Shown: positions 43,130 through 54,901, counted from the stretch's first letter. The stretch is DNA of 64,000 bases from Ceratotherium simum simum (GCF_000283155.1 NW_004454178.1:7766437-7830436), one strand, 5' to 3'. Program-made: numbers and translations. The notes: generated from the letters alone by a model not told the origin.

Positions 43130-44025
43130 TAGTATAACAGGAAATAATCAAGAAACAGAAGCTACCCAGGTATTACAAACAGAGGGGATCTAATAGGAGA
43201 AGTTGGTCCTATGCATGTAGTAGTGCCTGCCATTGGCCAAATCTGAGTAGAGCCAGTTCCCTATGATTCAGAACGGAACAGCAGAGTAGCAGGGATGGAT
43301 CAGATCAGAGAGCAATCAGTCAAGTGACTGACACACAGGAGGACCTACCTGGAAAGGGTGGTCAAGCAGGACCACTCTGCAAAACCAAAATTGAAGTTGA
43401 AACCAGATAACTTAGAAGATGGCCATCAAGGGATAAATGGAGGGATAGCATTCCCAGCAAAGGGTACCACAATGGAATGTTCCGGAAGTGTGAAAGAGCT
43501 CTGCCTCTTTGGGGGTGGCAGGGCCTCACCTCAGGCCAATCTGGCTGTTCACAGCTATCACGTTCTTTAGACGGAGCAGGAGGTTAGCCATATGGCTCCT
43601 CTTCCACAACCATGTGCCAGATGGCATATTGCAATGGAAACAAGCCTCAGACAAAATTCCACCAGATGCCCAAATATTTATTAGTGAGCACACAGAAAGA
43701 CAGCCCAATCTACTCTGTCCTTCAGGGTGTATACAACCTTCCAGCCAACGATATTTCTTGAAAGCCACTCATTTCGTCAATGAAAAATTATTTGTAACAT
43801 TGCTTATACGAATCAATATACCTTCTAATGCAGATTTAGAAACTGATATTTAAGCACTTGAGGAGGCCATTTCTGGAGTGTGGATTCTTTATTAGGGTGA
43901 TTTAAATATTCCCTAACTGCCTCCTCGAGTGTAGGACGGAAGATAGTCTGCACCTTCAGTTAACATGTACATCACACTGTTTACAGGAGCAGAGTAAGGT
44001 TAATTACGACAATGCAACAGAGAGG
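43130..44025. other. Unassigned sequence splitting an L2 copy
   Basis: Lies between the 3' UTR and ORF2 parts of the second L2. A short stretch near 43450-43500 ('gcattcccagcaaaggg', 'gaatgttccggaagtg') may be decayed L2. The parts at 43130-43430 and 43500-43970 are not recognised; an old LTR insertion is possible. Confidence 0.4.
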
Positions 44026-44029
44026 ATGA

Positions 44030-44470
44030 TAGGTGCCCAGTGTGGCTAGAGCAGAGTAGACTGAGATGAGGCTGCAGAGGTGGGAAGAAGCTCACAGGCC
44101 ATCTGAAGAGTTTGCAATTAATTCAAACTGTGCTGAAGGGCTTTAAGCAAGAAGGTAACATAATCTGATTTGGTTTTTAAGAGCTCATGCTGACTGCTTT
44201 GCAAAGAATGGATTGTAGAGGAGGGAGAGAGGAACCAGGACATTCTAGGCATTCAGACAGAGGTAATGTCATCAACCCAGCATGATGGCAGTGCAGATGG
44301 AGAGAAATGGAGAGAGGTGAGCTGTATCTTAGAGATAGAAGTACAGGAATGACGACTAGATGAGAGTCTGGAATGGTGGAAGCGAGATTTGGCAATCAAG
44401 GATGACTTCCTGCTTTTTAGCTATGTATCTGAGGACAGAACAGTATATTTTAGTGAAATGGAGAAGACTA
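44030..44470 (-). mobile_element. L2 LINE ORF2 fragment, minus strand
   Basis: 'cagtgtggctagagcagag', 'gggctttaagcaagaaggt', 'aacataatctgatttggtt', 'gaatggattgtagaggagg', 'cagacagaggtaatg' and 'aatcaaggatgacttcctg' are in reverse L2 order. Confidence 0.92.
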
Positions 44471-44474
44471 GGAA

Positions 44475-44690
44475 AAGAAAAGATTTGGCAGTGGAGTGGA
44501 AAAAAAGACGTAAAAGAAGTCTTCCATTTTATTCTTTAAAGCAAAAGAACATGAGCTTGTCTTCCTTATGTGTGTGTCCACCAGCATGGCCTTTGTGGGT
44601 GCTCCGTACGTGCCCGAGGAATTGAGAAGAACAGATATGCTATAATTTCTCAGTGTTTAACCTCTCTCTCTTACTTTCCCTCTCCCTCTT
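44475..44690. other. Unassigned sequence before the microsatellite
   Basis: A/G-rich, then C/T-rich; no element recognised. Confidence 0.4.
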
Positions 44691-44697
44691 CTACTAT

Positions 44698-44750
<53 letters not shown>

Positions 44751-44866
44751 CAGATAGATATAATATAACCTCTTATATATACATAACTATATATAACTTT
44801 TATTATATATATCTATAACATATATATAATATGTTATATACATACATACTATATACATACACACAG
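44698..44866. repeat. (GATA)n followed by (TA)n-rich tract
   Basis: Fourteen to fifteen nearly pure GATA units (44698-44760) pass into 100 bases of imperfect TATA/ATAC repeats. This is the purest tetranucleotide array in the window. Confidence 0.97.
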
Positions 44867-44871
44867 AGGCA

Positions 44872-45080
44872 TGCATCACTTAACGACAGGGATTTGTTCT
44901 GAGAAATGCATCATTAGGTGATTTTTTTCATCATTGTGAGAACATCATAGACTGTACTTACACAAACCTAGATAGTGTAGCCTACTACACACCTAAGCTA
45001 TAAGGTACTAATCTTATGGGTCCGCCATCATATATGTGGTCCATTGTTGACCAAAACATCATTAAGTGGCACATGACTGT
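44872..45080 (+). mobile_element. MER2-like Tigger DNA transposon, internally deleted
   Basis: The terminal inverted repeats are recognisable: 'gcatgcatcacttaacgac' at the left, and 'cattaagtggcacatgact' at the right, which is its reverse-complement partner. Internal landmarks are 'ctgtacttacacaaacctag', 'agtgtagcctactacacac' and 'taatcttatgggtccgcc'. About 210 of roughly 345 consensus bases remain; the central part is missing. It abuts the TA-rich tract, consistent with the TA target preference of Tigger elements. Confidence 0.82.
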
Positions 45081-45084
45081 ATAC

Positions 45085-45385
45085 ATACATATGTATATAC
45101 ATTTTTTTCAACTCCAGATGGTGACTCAAATCATTAAAGATAACATAAACCAACATAATACATTTTAGACAGAAATAAATGCTCTTTAAATCATAAGGGC
45201 TTGAGCTTGAGTTGGCAGGGTGATACCAATGAGGAATTACAAAGCAAATGAGCTCAAGTGATCACGTTTGCAGTCTGGGTAAAAAGATACATCTCATGAA
45301 TTCCTGTGTCTCTGAGATGGCCTTCCTTTCCACCTAAAGGTCCATGAAAGCACCTGCTCTTTGCAGCTCTGACAGATGACACCAC
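45085..45385. other. Unassigned sequence
   Basis: No element recognised. Confidence 0.4.
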
Positions 45386-45389
45386 TGCA

Positions 45390-45535
45390 AATGTTACTGT
45401 CCCAGTGGGTGGATGTGGCCACGGTTTCCTCATCTGTAGAATGAGGGAGTTACACTGGATGATCTCAAAGATTTGAAAGGCTCCTTTCAGATCCATCTCA
45501 TCTACAATTATATGCAAATGCCTGTAAGAGAGACA
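45390..45535 (+). mobile_element. MIR-type SINE, plus strand
   Basis: 'ggtttcctcatctgtagaat', 'gagggagttacactggatga' and 'tctcaaagatttgaaagg' match the MIR variant with the 'ggactagatgatctctaagg' tail. Confidence 0.82.
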
Positions 45536-45539
45536 GCAA

Positions 45540-46425
45540 CACAACAGCAACAGCTGTGGGAACCTCTCTGGCAGGACTTCATGAAACTGACTGAATAGCA
45601 CCAGAACTCTTTGCAAATACTAAAACAGAAGTTGGGGAGAGACAGAAAAAGATCTACATCTATGTATCATTCTTACAGAGAGAAGAAACTCTTCTGGCTG
45701 TCCTTTGGGAAAATATTATTCTCTCTTCTCTGTATTTCTTTGTATCACACAAAGGAAAGAGAGAATAGTACAGTATGATTTACTTAGTTTTGGAAGCACA
45801 GTTTAAGAGTTTTCAAGAAAGAAAAACCTACTGAAAGCCTCAGAAGTAAATTAAGGTAAAAAATTATCCATGCTATGTCTTGTAACTTAACAACAGACTT
45901 TCCAGGGCTGTTCACATATTGAATTATGTATCGTACCTTTTGCCTGAGAAGGGAAGAAGTTACAGTCCTTTACCAGAGAGAAAACATTATTGTGAGCAGA
46001 TTGTGCATATTCATCACATCCAAAACATTTAACAAAATATGTTATTACGTTCCTCCATCAAATCATGTATCTATCTGTGGTTAAAATTGAGTCCAATTTG
46101 GCCCTGAGCCTCCTAGTAGTCAGTGCAAAACAAAACACAGAAGAAGCTACAAAATACTCATTATGACAACAAAGGAGGCATATCATTTTGGAAGGATAAC
46201 AATAAAATATGTGCTTAAAACAGAGTGAGGCTGTTGGGTCCAGTGAATGATCCGGGGACAGTCACATCTCTTCTACTCTGCCTCTGCTGGCTGTGACACT
46301 TCATGTGGCTGTGTTCTTCACTGAAAGATGAGGGCATCATGCTAAGACACAATTCAGTGAAGGGCTAGGGCAAATCAGACCTTGGGTTATGCCACTGGAT
46401 CCAAGGATAGAAGCAAAAGGTCAGA
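45540..46425. other. Unassigned sequence, 0.9 kb
   Basis: No repeat or exon recognised. Confidence 0.5.
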
Positions 46426-46428
46426 ATG

Positions 46429-46756
46429 CACTGTCTGATACAGAGGCTCTGAGCTATGTGTGACTTGAAATGTGACGGTCTGAATTGAGATGGGCTGTAA
46501 ACATAAAACACATACCAGATTCTGAAGCTTTTATACCACAGAAAAAGGAAAAATATCTCATTAACATTTTTATATTAATTATGTGTTGAAATGACATTTT
46601 GGATGTATTGGGTTAAATAAAACATACTATTAAAATTAATTTCATCTGATTCTTTATTTTACTTTTTTTTTAAAAATATGGCTACCGGAAATTTTAAAAT
46701 TATATATATGGTTCGCATTTGTGTCTTGCGTTGTATTACCATTGGATAGTACTGCT
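46429..46756 (-). mobile_element. hAT-Charlie non-autonomous DNA transposon relic
   Basis: Left end 'cactgtctgatac' and right end 'ttggatagtactg' are the degraded terminal repeats. Between them are 'tgacttgaaatgtgac', 'aatatctcattaacattttt', 'tgttgaaatgacattttgg', 'gggttaaataaaacatacta' and 'atatggctaccggaa'. Nearly full length for this common 'tattggacagcgctg' repeat; family number not assigned. Confidence 0.8.
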
Positions 46757-46764
46757 CCAGAGGG

Positions 46765-46918
46765 ATGATCTTGCCACTTCACCTTGAACACGTTGCTTTC
46801 TCTCCCTCCCTGTCCTCCTCATCCATAAACTGAGGAATCCTGATACCCATCTCCAAGGGCTAAATGCACTGGATTATATAAAATGTATAACATGGCGCCT
46901 GATACATTGTAGGGCCCA
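46765..46918 (+). mobile_element. MIR SINE, plus strand
   Basis: 'accttgaacacgttgctttc', 'cctcatccataaactgagg' and 'ggcgcctgatacattgtagg' follow MIR order. The 3' end runs into an inverted repeat. Confidence 0.75.
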
Positions 46919-46934
46919 AGAAGCCCTACAATGT
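46904..46934. repeat. Perfect 12-bp inverted repeat with 7-base loop
   Basis: 'acattgtagggc' (46904-46915) and 'gccctacaatgt' (46923-46934) are exact reverse complements separated by 'ccaagaa'. A direct repeat 'gtccttctctac' follows (46933-46944 and 46951-46962). Confidence 0.95.
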
Positions 46935-46964
46935 CCTTCTCTACAAAGAAGTCCTTCTCTACTT

Positions 46965-47880
46965 ATCACCCCAGAAGCCTACCTTTGGAGCTGAAAGTGG
47001 GAATGACAATATTCTGGCTCCTAAGATAGTCCTGTTAAAAGACCAGCTCATGAGCCTCCTTCCCCGAGGTCTGGGGCTGTTTTCTCTGCCTTGAGGAAGT
47101 ACAGTACCCTGTGATTTCAGTGTCTCAAGACAGATAACTCTGGGCCCTGTGGAGTAGCCAGCATGATGACAGAGAGAGCCTGTTTATAGAAGAGAGAGGT
47201 CGAACGCTGCTCAAGGACTTTGTTTAAAATTCTTTTTGTAACCACACAGCTCTCTGTTTGGGTTTGCTGCTCTCATTAAATAAATATCTGGAGAGTCTTC
47301 AGGGATCATCTCAGATACGTGTGACCAGGGTTTTTAAGATAATGAGCCACACTCTTGAGTCAAACTCAGTGGATTCCCAAGTTGGCTCTTATGAGGCATT
47401 TAAGGATGGTCAAGAGGGGTGAGCAAGGGATGTGATAAAGTTCTTCCCAAGCAGGTCAAGAGAAAGGGAGCTTATAAAGTTACGTGCAAGATCCCTGCTC
47501 AACAGCACCTTGTATAAATTTCTTATGGAGCGTATTTAGGTCAGTGAGAAGCCACAGGGAGGAGAAGGACCAAGACACTATGATCTGCAAGGATGGAATT
47601 GAAGGGAACAAGATCAACTTGTTAATTTGAAGTTTGCCCAAGACTCAGTTTCTTGGTTTGAGTGAACAAGTGCCAATTATTATGATTAACACAGAAACAA
47701 TAAACAATAAAGTTGTGTTTTTTTTTAATGATATAATCTGAAATGCTGAAGATGCAGGAGTAATTGGAGATCTAAATTTAACCCTCAGCAAATCGAAGTC
47801 ACTTTCAGCCCAAACATTTCTAAAGGGAGCCTCAGAGATAGGGGAAATAGGAAAAAAATACTTGAGGTAAAAGGAATTCT
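46965..47880. other. Unassigned sequence, 0.9 kb
   Basis: No repeat or exon recognised. Confidence 0.5.
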
Positions 47881-47884
47881 TTTT

Positions 47885-48355
47885 CTTCATTTGATGAACT
47901 TTAATTTTTAGAACAGTTTTAAGTTATCAAAAAATTGAACAGAAAGTACAGAGAGTACCCAGATACTCTGTCCCACCCTCCCACACACAGTTTTCCCTCT
48001 TTTTAATATCTTTACATTAGTTTGGTAATTTGACAATATTACTACATTATTATTAACTATAGTCTGTAGTTTACATTAGGATTCACTCTATCTATTGTTC
48101 AGTTCTATGGGTTTTGACAAATGAATAGTATCACATATTCACCATTACAACAGCATACAGAATAGTTTCACTGCCCTAAAAGTTCCCTATGTTCCACCAT
48201 CTCCTCTTCCCCTACCCCTAAACCACTGATGTTTTTACTGTCTCCCCAGTTTGCCTTTTCCAGAATGTCATAGAGTTGAAATCATACAGTCCATAGCTTT
48301 TTCAGATTGGCTTTTTTCACTTAACAATACGCATTTAAGTTTCCTCTAGGAGGAC
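47885..48355 (-). mobile_element. L1M-type LINE-1 3' UTR, minus strand
   Basis: 'attgaacagaaagtacagag', 'agtccatagtttacattagg'-like sequence ('agtctgtagtttacattagg'), 'ctatgggttttgacaaatg', 'acagaatagtttcactgcc' and 'ttccagaatgtcatagagtt' match the old mammalian L1 3' UTR in reverse, in the correct order over about 470 bases. Confidence 0.92.
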
Positions 48356-48359
48356 TCTT

Positions 48360-50155
48360 TTTTAAAAAATATCAAGCAAATGTTGTCTTTCAAGAGAGAT
48401 GAGAATGAGAATAAATAAAAGGGAAATTTTAGGCTGAGCTATTGTTTTTGGTTCCTAGAGCTGAGAGACATGCAGGACACACTCACTGCAGAGGAGGAGA
48501 TCCCAGAATAAAAGAGACAGTAATGCTGACATGAGGTGACGGGCATGAGCACAAATAAGCACAAATACCATGGAGAATAGGGCTGGGCAGCGGAGGGACC
48601 TTGAGTTTGTCTATAGAGATTAACTTAGTGATGGCCAAACCCTAAAATGGAGTGAAGTTTGGCCCATTTCCTCCCTAGAAGAGAATATAACCCCACTTTC
48701 CAACAGGAGGGTAGGTCTGATTTCTCCCGGGGGTGGGAAAATGTTACAATACCATTTAGATCTATTATTTCATTATGTTGTTTTTTTCTTGTCTAGTTTA
48801 ATTCAATTTCCAATCACTGATTCAAAAGTATAACTTGACCCTACAATGGGTCAAACTCATTATTGATTTTTCTAAATAGTTTTTTCTCCATTGCCATCTT
48901 TTTCTAGAACCACACATTCCAGCTCATTTCATTAGGGGATCCTCTCTGTAACACAGGGGGATCTGTCTCTAACAAAAAAAGAAAAGACCCCAAAGACACA
49001 AACCTGATACAATAACACTTTCTTGAGCAAAATTTAATTCAGGGATTTTCATGTCAGAGAATCCTGATCGAGGTCAGTGTCAAAAGGAGGCATGGAGGCA
49101 TGTCGAAAGAAGACCTTTGGGCTGAGGATTAGTGCAGCCTGTGAGTAGCAAGAGCCATGGGCTCAAGTACTGGATACCTGTTCTGCCACCAAAGGGCTGT
49201 CCATCCTTGAAGATGTCAGTCCTCAGAAAAGGGTCATCAGGTGAAAAATCGTCTCTCAGTTATTGTTCTGAATTTCCAAGGTTACCCAGTGTAGGTGAAA
49301 TGGAAGGATCCAGGAATCTCACCAAATGGTACCACTGCCCATGCTCCCAGCCTCTACTCCAGCCTTTGATGCTCACTCCAGGAGAAAACTTCACACTCTG
49401 AGTGGTCTTTGCTTAAGGGAGCCAGTGACACATACTCAGATCTCCTCTGAACAGCACACTCAGGCAGCCATGGACTGGAGGGACAAAACATTCTCCAATC
49501 TTCAACCCTTCGGGGTAGTGTCAGATTTGGAGGAAGAGGCAGGCTATCACACTAAATGTCACCAGAGAAATAAAATAGAGTGTGAGAAAATAGAATTTAT
49601 TAGAACTCACCTCAGGAAGAGTATTGCAAGTGCTTAGAAAGTGTACTAAGTCACCTAGGGGCAAGGAGGTAAGACCCTCCTTCCTCCACGAGTTAGGCTT
49701 AAGGAATTTGCTAATTAAGGATATTTAATTAGATATTTGCTAAGTAAGGAAGATGAGTCCATTTAGCTGTAGGTCTTCTGTTTGTTGAGTGGAGTATGCA
49801 AGTTTGGGGCCAGAGTGAAATTACCAAGGCCAACAGAAAAGGGACTGAGTGTCCACATCTGAGGTCTTTCTTCTCCAACTCCCCTCCCCCCATATCGCTC
49901 AGTCTTCTCTTTAAATTAACTATGAACAAGTATTTGAATGTGTGCCAAATTATTAGCTCGCTCAGAACCCCTAATCATTCATTTTCCTGGGATTCCTTAA
50001 TGTCTATCTGGCCCTGAGTGAAGTCAAGGGCCCACATCAAGATGCATCTCCCTGAAAGGCAGTGCCATCCAGTGCAGGTAGCAGCAACCTGGAGTCAACA
50101 GGTTTGTTTCTTCTAGTTCCTCTATTTGGAATTTTTGTCTTTCTTTCCTCCATAT
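48360..50155. other. Repeat-poor block, 1.8 kb
   Basis: No interspersed repeat recognised with confidence. The plus frames 49132-49401 (89 codons) and 49326-49637 (103 codons) overlap out of frame and show no domain. 'gaaaatagaatttattagaa' near 49586 could belong to an old LTR, but nothing else supports that. Confidence 0.45.
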
Positions 50156-50159
50156 CTGC

Positions 50160-50465
50160 CTGTCTATACTCTACTTATTCTTTAAGATCCAGCTCAAATG
50201 CATCTCCTCCAGCAAGACTTATCTGGAGTTAATTCATCCCTTCTTTGTATACTCATAATTACTTGTATGTAGAAACAAAGAATGTATTTTTATGATTATG
50301 ATTATGATTATGATTATGAGAGTCTAGAACAAGGTACAATGTGATATCTCTCACTGCAATGTAAATTCATGGACATCAGTGATATCTTTCTTTCTATCTT
50401 TATGTAGGACTCATTCTGGGTACTATGGGCCACACAAAGAAGGTATTAAATAAATGTTTTTATAC
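50160..50465 (+). mobile_element. L2 LINE ORF2 end and 3' UTR, plus strand, with internal microsatellite
   Basis: 'tctttaagatccagctcaaa', 'tgcatctcctccagcaaga' and the terminus 'aaggtattaaataaatgttt' match L2. A (GATTAT)n expansion of about five units interrupts it at 50290-50319. Confidence 0.85.
50290..50319. repeat. (GATTAT)n hexanucleotide repeat
   Basis: Five tandem units inside the L2 3' UTR. Confidence 0.95.
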
Positions 50466-50689
50466 TGTCATTGCTGTTGATTCAGGGGCTACTTAGATTG
50501 CCATCCATTCTCCAAACTCATCCTTTGGGAGCAAAACCATGGTCCACTCCTCTATGATCCACATCACACTCTAAGAAGCCAATGTGTGATGTGAGGAGTT
50601 CCAGAGAGTTTTGCTCTAGAGAATACCTACCATTGGACCTCAGAGTTGATGTCTGACTAGCATTCATCTTTCTTCTCCTGGTAATAGTA

Positions 50690-51315
50690 CTCTGGTTTTC
50701 CTTTGGGTACACTCCTACCCACTCTTAATCCAAGTGGTTCCTATGTGGCTAAATCTACACCCCAGTTGTAGAGGTAGGCACATGACCCGGATGTAGTCAG
50801 TGTTTCATCTCCTTGGACAAAGTTTACTTCTGAGATGGCCACAAGACCCAAGCCAGATCAATGAGACACAACCTTAGGATTTTTGCCAAAACTCTTGGGA
50901 AAAAGGAGCTCTTCTTCCATGGTTCTTAAGCTCTGAGATGTGAATCTAGGGCCACCAACAGTCATTCTGTTTCCTTACAGTCAGAGCCTGCCTGAGAGTA
51001 ATCCCAACAGGAGAAGGAGAAAGTTGACATAGGGAGCCAGTAGAGTAGGCAAGGTAAAATATAGGAAGCAATGTGGGACATACTTACTCTAAAAAATATT
51101 GTTTTTTGTTTCTCTGAAACTCAAATGTAACTGAGTATCCTGTATTTTTATTTGCTAACTATCCCTACCTGAGCAGCAGGAAGCCTGGGTCTTGGTGATC
51201 ACAGTTGAACCTCTGCATTCGTCTATACCCCCAGACTTCTCAGCTATGTGAAGCATCACCTTCCTGTCTTTGCTTAAACGAGTTTGAGCTGGGTTTTTAT
51301 CAACTTGCAACATAA
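50690..51315 (+). mobile_element. Old MaLR/MLT1-like LTR, interrupted
   Basis: 'gtaggcacatgacccggatg', 'agatcaatgagacacaacc' and 'cagagcctgcctgagagtaa' with 'cccaacaggagaagg' fit a common mammalian LTR consensus. The end, 'ctcagctatgtgaagcatc' with 'gcttaaacgagtttgagct' and 'gggtttttatcaacttgcaa', fits its polyadenylation end. About 120 bases near 51055-51180 do not fit and may be an insertion. Subfamily uncertain. Confidence 0.62.
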
Positions 51316-51319
51316 AATT

Positions 51320-53330
51320 TCCTCACTAATGTACAAGTTCTGTCATCTTAATTACCGATAGGTGTCTTCTTCAGAAGGAAAATATCCTTAGCCAAGAGTC
51401 ATAGGCCAGATGGGTTAACAGTAGGACATGGAATCTTTGCCAGCTGTTTGGGGCATGAAAAGTACTCAAATTGGGTAATACCTTACGCCTGGGGGGAGTA
51501 GAAAATAAGTGAGTGACAAGGCCAAATGGACTAGGATAGAAATATTGGGGTGACTATAGGCTACATAGGCTAAGACCAAAAAAAAGCTGCCATCACCAGT
51601 GCAACCGGCACTGTGCATTCCCATTTGTCCCCCAAGAACAGCTCACCTTTAAAGACTGTACCACTACCTTAGCTTCTGGGCTATTTACAGGGAACAAGAG
51701 CAGACTCAAATCTCCAACACAATCCCCAAGTGATGGAAAGAAGCCAAAATGCTCTTGCAGTTTGAGGGGGTAGCGGGAAGAAAGGGAGGGGAGCAAGAAT
51801 AAAGATTCATTTCAAAACAGCCTCTGTCACTTGCCACCCCCACCTGGGGGGGAAGGACAAACCGAGGGCAGTCTGAGTGGGAGAATAAGCAGAAAAGTGT
51901 CTCTCTGGCACCTGGAAGCAAGCAATCTGATCCGAAGGCCCCAGAGACAGAGCTCGAAGACAAAGCTTTGTGGAGGTGGGGGAGGGCAACGAGTTGTGCA
52001 GATTCCAAAGCCTTCCCCACCCTGCCCTGTCTCCAGGCGCCAGTGTGTCTTGTCACTGCAAACAAACAGCATGGGGAAGTCTGCCAGGAGAAATGACAAG
52101 GGCGTTTGTGAGTTGAGGTTTCCATCAATCAGGTTGGGCAGGGTTGTGGAAGATCTCCCTCTTCCTTACTTGGATTTCTGATGCATTAGCCAGAGCCTTA
52201 ATTAAGCAACTTCTGTGTGCTGGGGTGCTGGGCTTGGTGGTCATTAAAATTCACTTGACCATCATTTTTCTGGTTTTCTTACAAAGAAAGATAAATTAAA
52301 ACTAGTATCATTCCTATTGGGAGGAACAGGATACTGAGATGTGGATCCCCTTAGGTCACACAGGACATTAGTGAAGAGAAAGAAAGATCTCTTCATTTCT
52401 GTCATCATTCCCCAGGCAAGACCTTCCCCTTCTCCAGAAATCAACATGGCGGCTTACACGTCAACACTGGGAAACTCTTGGTAACAATTCACTACAATTA
52501 ACTACAATAGAATCAGGCTTTTATTATTGCTTTTAAAAACTAAAAGTTGTACTAATGGAAATAATACCAACCTCCACAATCAATAAAAAGAGCACTAAAG
52601 ACTTTTGTTGATAAGCTGTTTCACTCAAGTTTGGACAAGTTCAGGAAATGTCACCATTTATTATTGATTTTTGTCTTCTGCATGGCCTGTATTTGTGTGG
52701 TTCTTTGATTTCTCCTTCAAACCAATTGTAATATCTTGCTGGTTCGCTCATTAATTATTGAATGACATAAAATCTTTGACGTGTTCATTTTACAACGTCT
52801 AAGAATTATGGCTTTACCCTTTAACAATGACTTGGCTAAAGAGAAAGTCCAGGACACAGTGCATCTCAGTGTTCCCAGATCCTCACCATCAGGACAGATT
52901 TTCCTCAAACTTGTGAAAAAATGAAAGCTTTGTTTCTGCATCATTGTATAGTTATTTTCTATACCCCTGACTTCTTAAAGTGAGCCCCACTTCCTATCCT
53001 TCTCATCTTTCTCTCACTCCTCTCCCTGCTGACCCAGTGAAGGAGCCCTCATCCCCTCCCTGGCAAAATTAATTTTCTGTAAAAGCTGATACTCATCTCT
53101 ATTCAAGTATAACTGAGAGGTAAGCATTAATATGTGTCCTGTTCTACAGAGCTTTTCTAGCATGTTGCCAGGGAACAAAGCCTTAAGCTTAAGAAAAGAG
53201 TCTCTAAAGATTGAGATTTCTAGCAGAAAGTTTCAGACCATTTTGTGGCAAAGAATAAAGACTTTTCAGAGGCTCTGAAATTAGATTTTGGATTTTGTCA
53301 TTCTGTGCAAGCACTTCCCCCACCTTGCCA
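51320..53330. other. Repeat-poor block, 2 kb, with a GC-rich centre
   Basis: No repeat family recognised. The segment 51700-52190 is GC-rich and open on both strands (plus 51831-52181, 116 codons; minus 52128-51706, 140 codons). The products contain no domain I recognise. It also carries a near-palindromic 'ccacccccacctggggggg'-type stretch near 51833-51853. Confidence 0.45.
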
Positions 53331-53339
53331 AAAAAAAAA

Positions 53340-53587
53340 TTTTTTTTTTTTTTTTGGTGAGGAAGATCAGCCCTGAGCTAACATCCAATGCCAGTCCTCC
53401 TCTTTTTGCCAAGGAAGATTGGCCCCGGGCTAACATCCATGCCCATCTTCCTCTACTTTATATGGGACCCCACTACAGCTTGGCTTGACAAGCGGTGCGT
53501 TGGTGCATGCCCGGGATCCAAACCTGCCAACACCGGGTCGCTGAAGTGGAGCGTGCGCACTTAACTGCTGCGCCACTGGGCCAGCCC
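53340..53587 (-). mobile_element. ERE SINE, minus strand
   Basis: T run, 'gaggaagatcagccctgagc', a second 'gctaacatccatgcccatc' motif, the B box in reverse ('gggatccaaacctgcc') and the end 'cactgggccagcccc'. An A/T-rich flank on both sides ('aaaaaaatttttt' against 'aagaatatttttt') may be the target-site duplication. Confidence 0.93.
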
Positions 53588-53599
53588 CAAGAATATTTT

Positions 53600-54885
53600 T
53601 TGAGTGATAACCCACCAAATAGGCAGAGCGTGCTGTTTACTTATGGAGCAACCCCAAGTTCTGGAGAATAGCTCTGAAGGATAGGGTCCTTGCTGCTTAC
53701 AAGAATGTTATTTGAGGTATAACACTCTATCTTAAACAAGCAATCAAACAACACACACACAGAATACACACATTGAGTACACAAAGCAAAAAAATACCAA
53801 CCTGCTGTTATGTAATTGACAATGGCCAGTGTATTGGGTGTGAGTGTGGAGAATGGGTAGAAGGCAACATCAACTTTCCACTGCCACTCCATCTGTGAGG
53901 GAAGATGCTGGGCTTTCAGAAGACCACGTTGACTTTCCTACCCTGGTTCACTGTGGTCTGTCATCTCCAATGCCTACATTTGGCTTCCCGTAGCCAAACC
54001 TTCTGGGTTTTCACACTGAGCACATGGAGGAGAAGACAAGCAGTATTTTCCGAGAACATAGGTAATGGGATGGCTTGATCAAATCAGGCAAGTTTGTCCC
54101 AGGTGCTTCTCCAAATGTTACCTCTCGTCAGTAGGTAACCTGCCCGTTCTCCTTGATCCACAGTTAAATTGCTTAGACAGGTTGGGACCAGAAGCCCTCA
54201 GAGTGCAGTGGCATTGTGGATCAGACTCACCTCCCACCAAGTTTAAATGGGGGAAACAGACCACAACCAGCCTGCGAGTATCCAATCTGGGGTCCTAGAT
54301 GTGAGGAGCTGCAGCCAACAAGACCTCAGTCACCAGTAGTTACCAGATCTATCAAGCTCCATCTCTCCATTTATTCAATTCATCTCACGTCTGCCAGCCC
54401 TCCCATGGGCCTTGTGCAGGGCAGTCAGGCCATGGGAAAGAGCCAAGAATTCCTTCATCTGGGGATCTGCCTCCACAACTCTGAGGACTAAGTGATCTCC
54501 CTCTCAGAACTCATCAGCTCATCTTTAAAAAGAACCTATGACTGACTAGCTGCCACATGATTCAAACTTCAACCCTTCACTCCCTCTGCCCTCACGCCAT
54601 CAATTTCCAAATATGGGCAGAGTTCATTTCTCACTTCTGGAACACGTGTGATTGTATGGTCGTCTTTAGAATACATTACTTGAAGATTATTTAGTTCAAC
54701 TCCATCAGAGAGCAGAGGGCAGACCAGCAGCTGTTAAATTGGGTTGTTGTCGGAACCAGAACTAGAACACAGAGCTCGAGGTATTAAGAAACTCATTCAT
54801 CTGGGAATCTCTGTCTCTACTTCCTATCCTGTTTGCCTCATTTTCAAATGAAATAATTTAGGATAATGTATATGAAAGTGCCTTG
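53600..54885. other. Unassigned sequence, 1.3 kb
   Basis: No repeat family recognised; a short CA patch lies at 53750-53772. A weak MIR-like trace near 54680-54780 is too diverged to call. Confidence 0.45.
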
Positions 54886-54901
54886 AAAATAGCGATATGG
54901 A

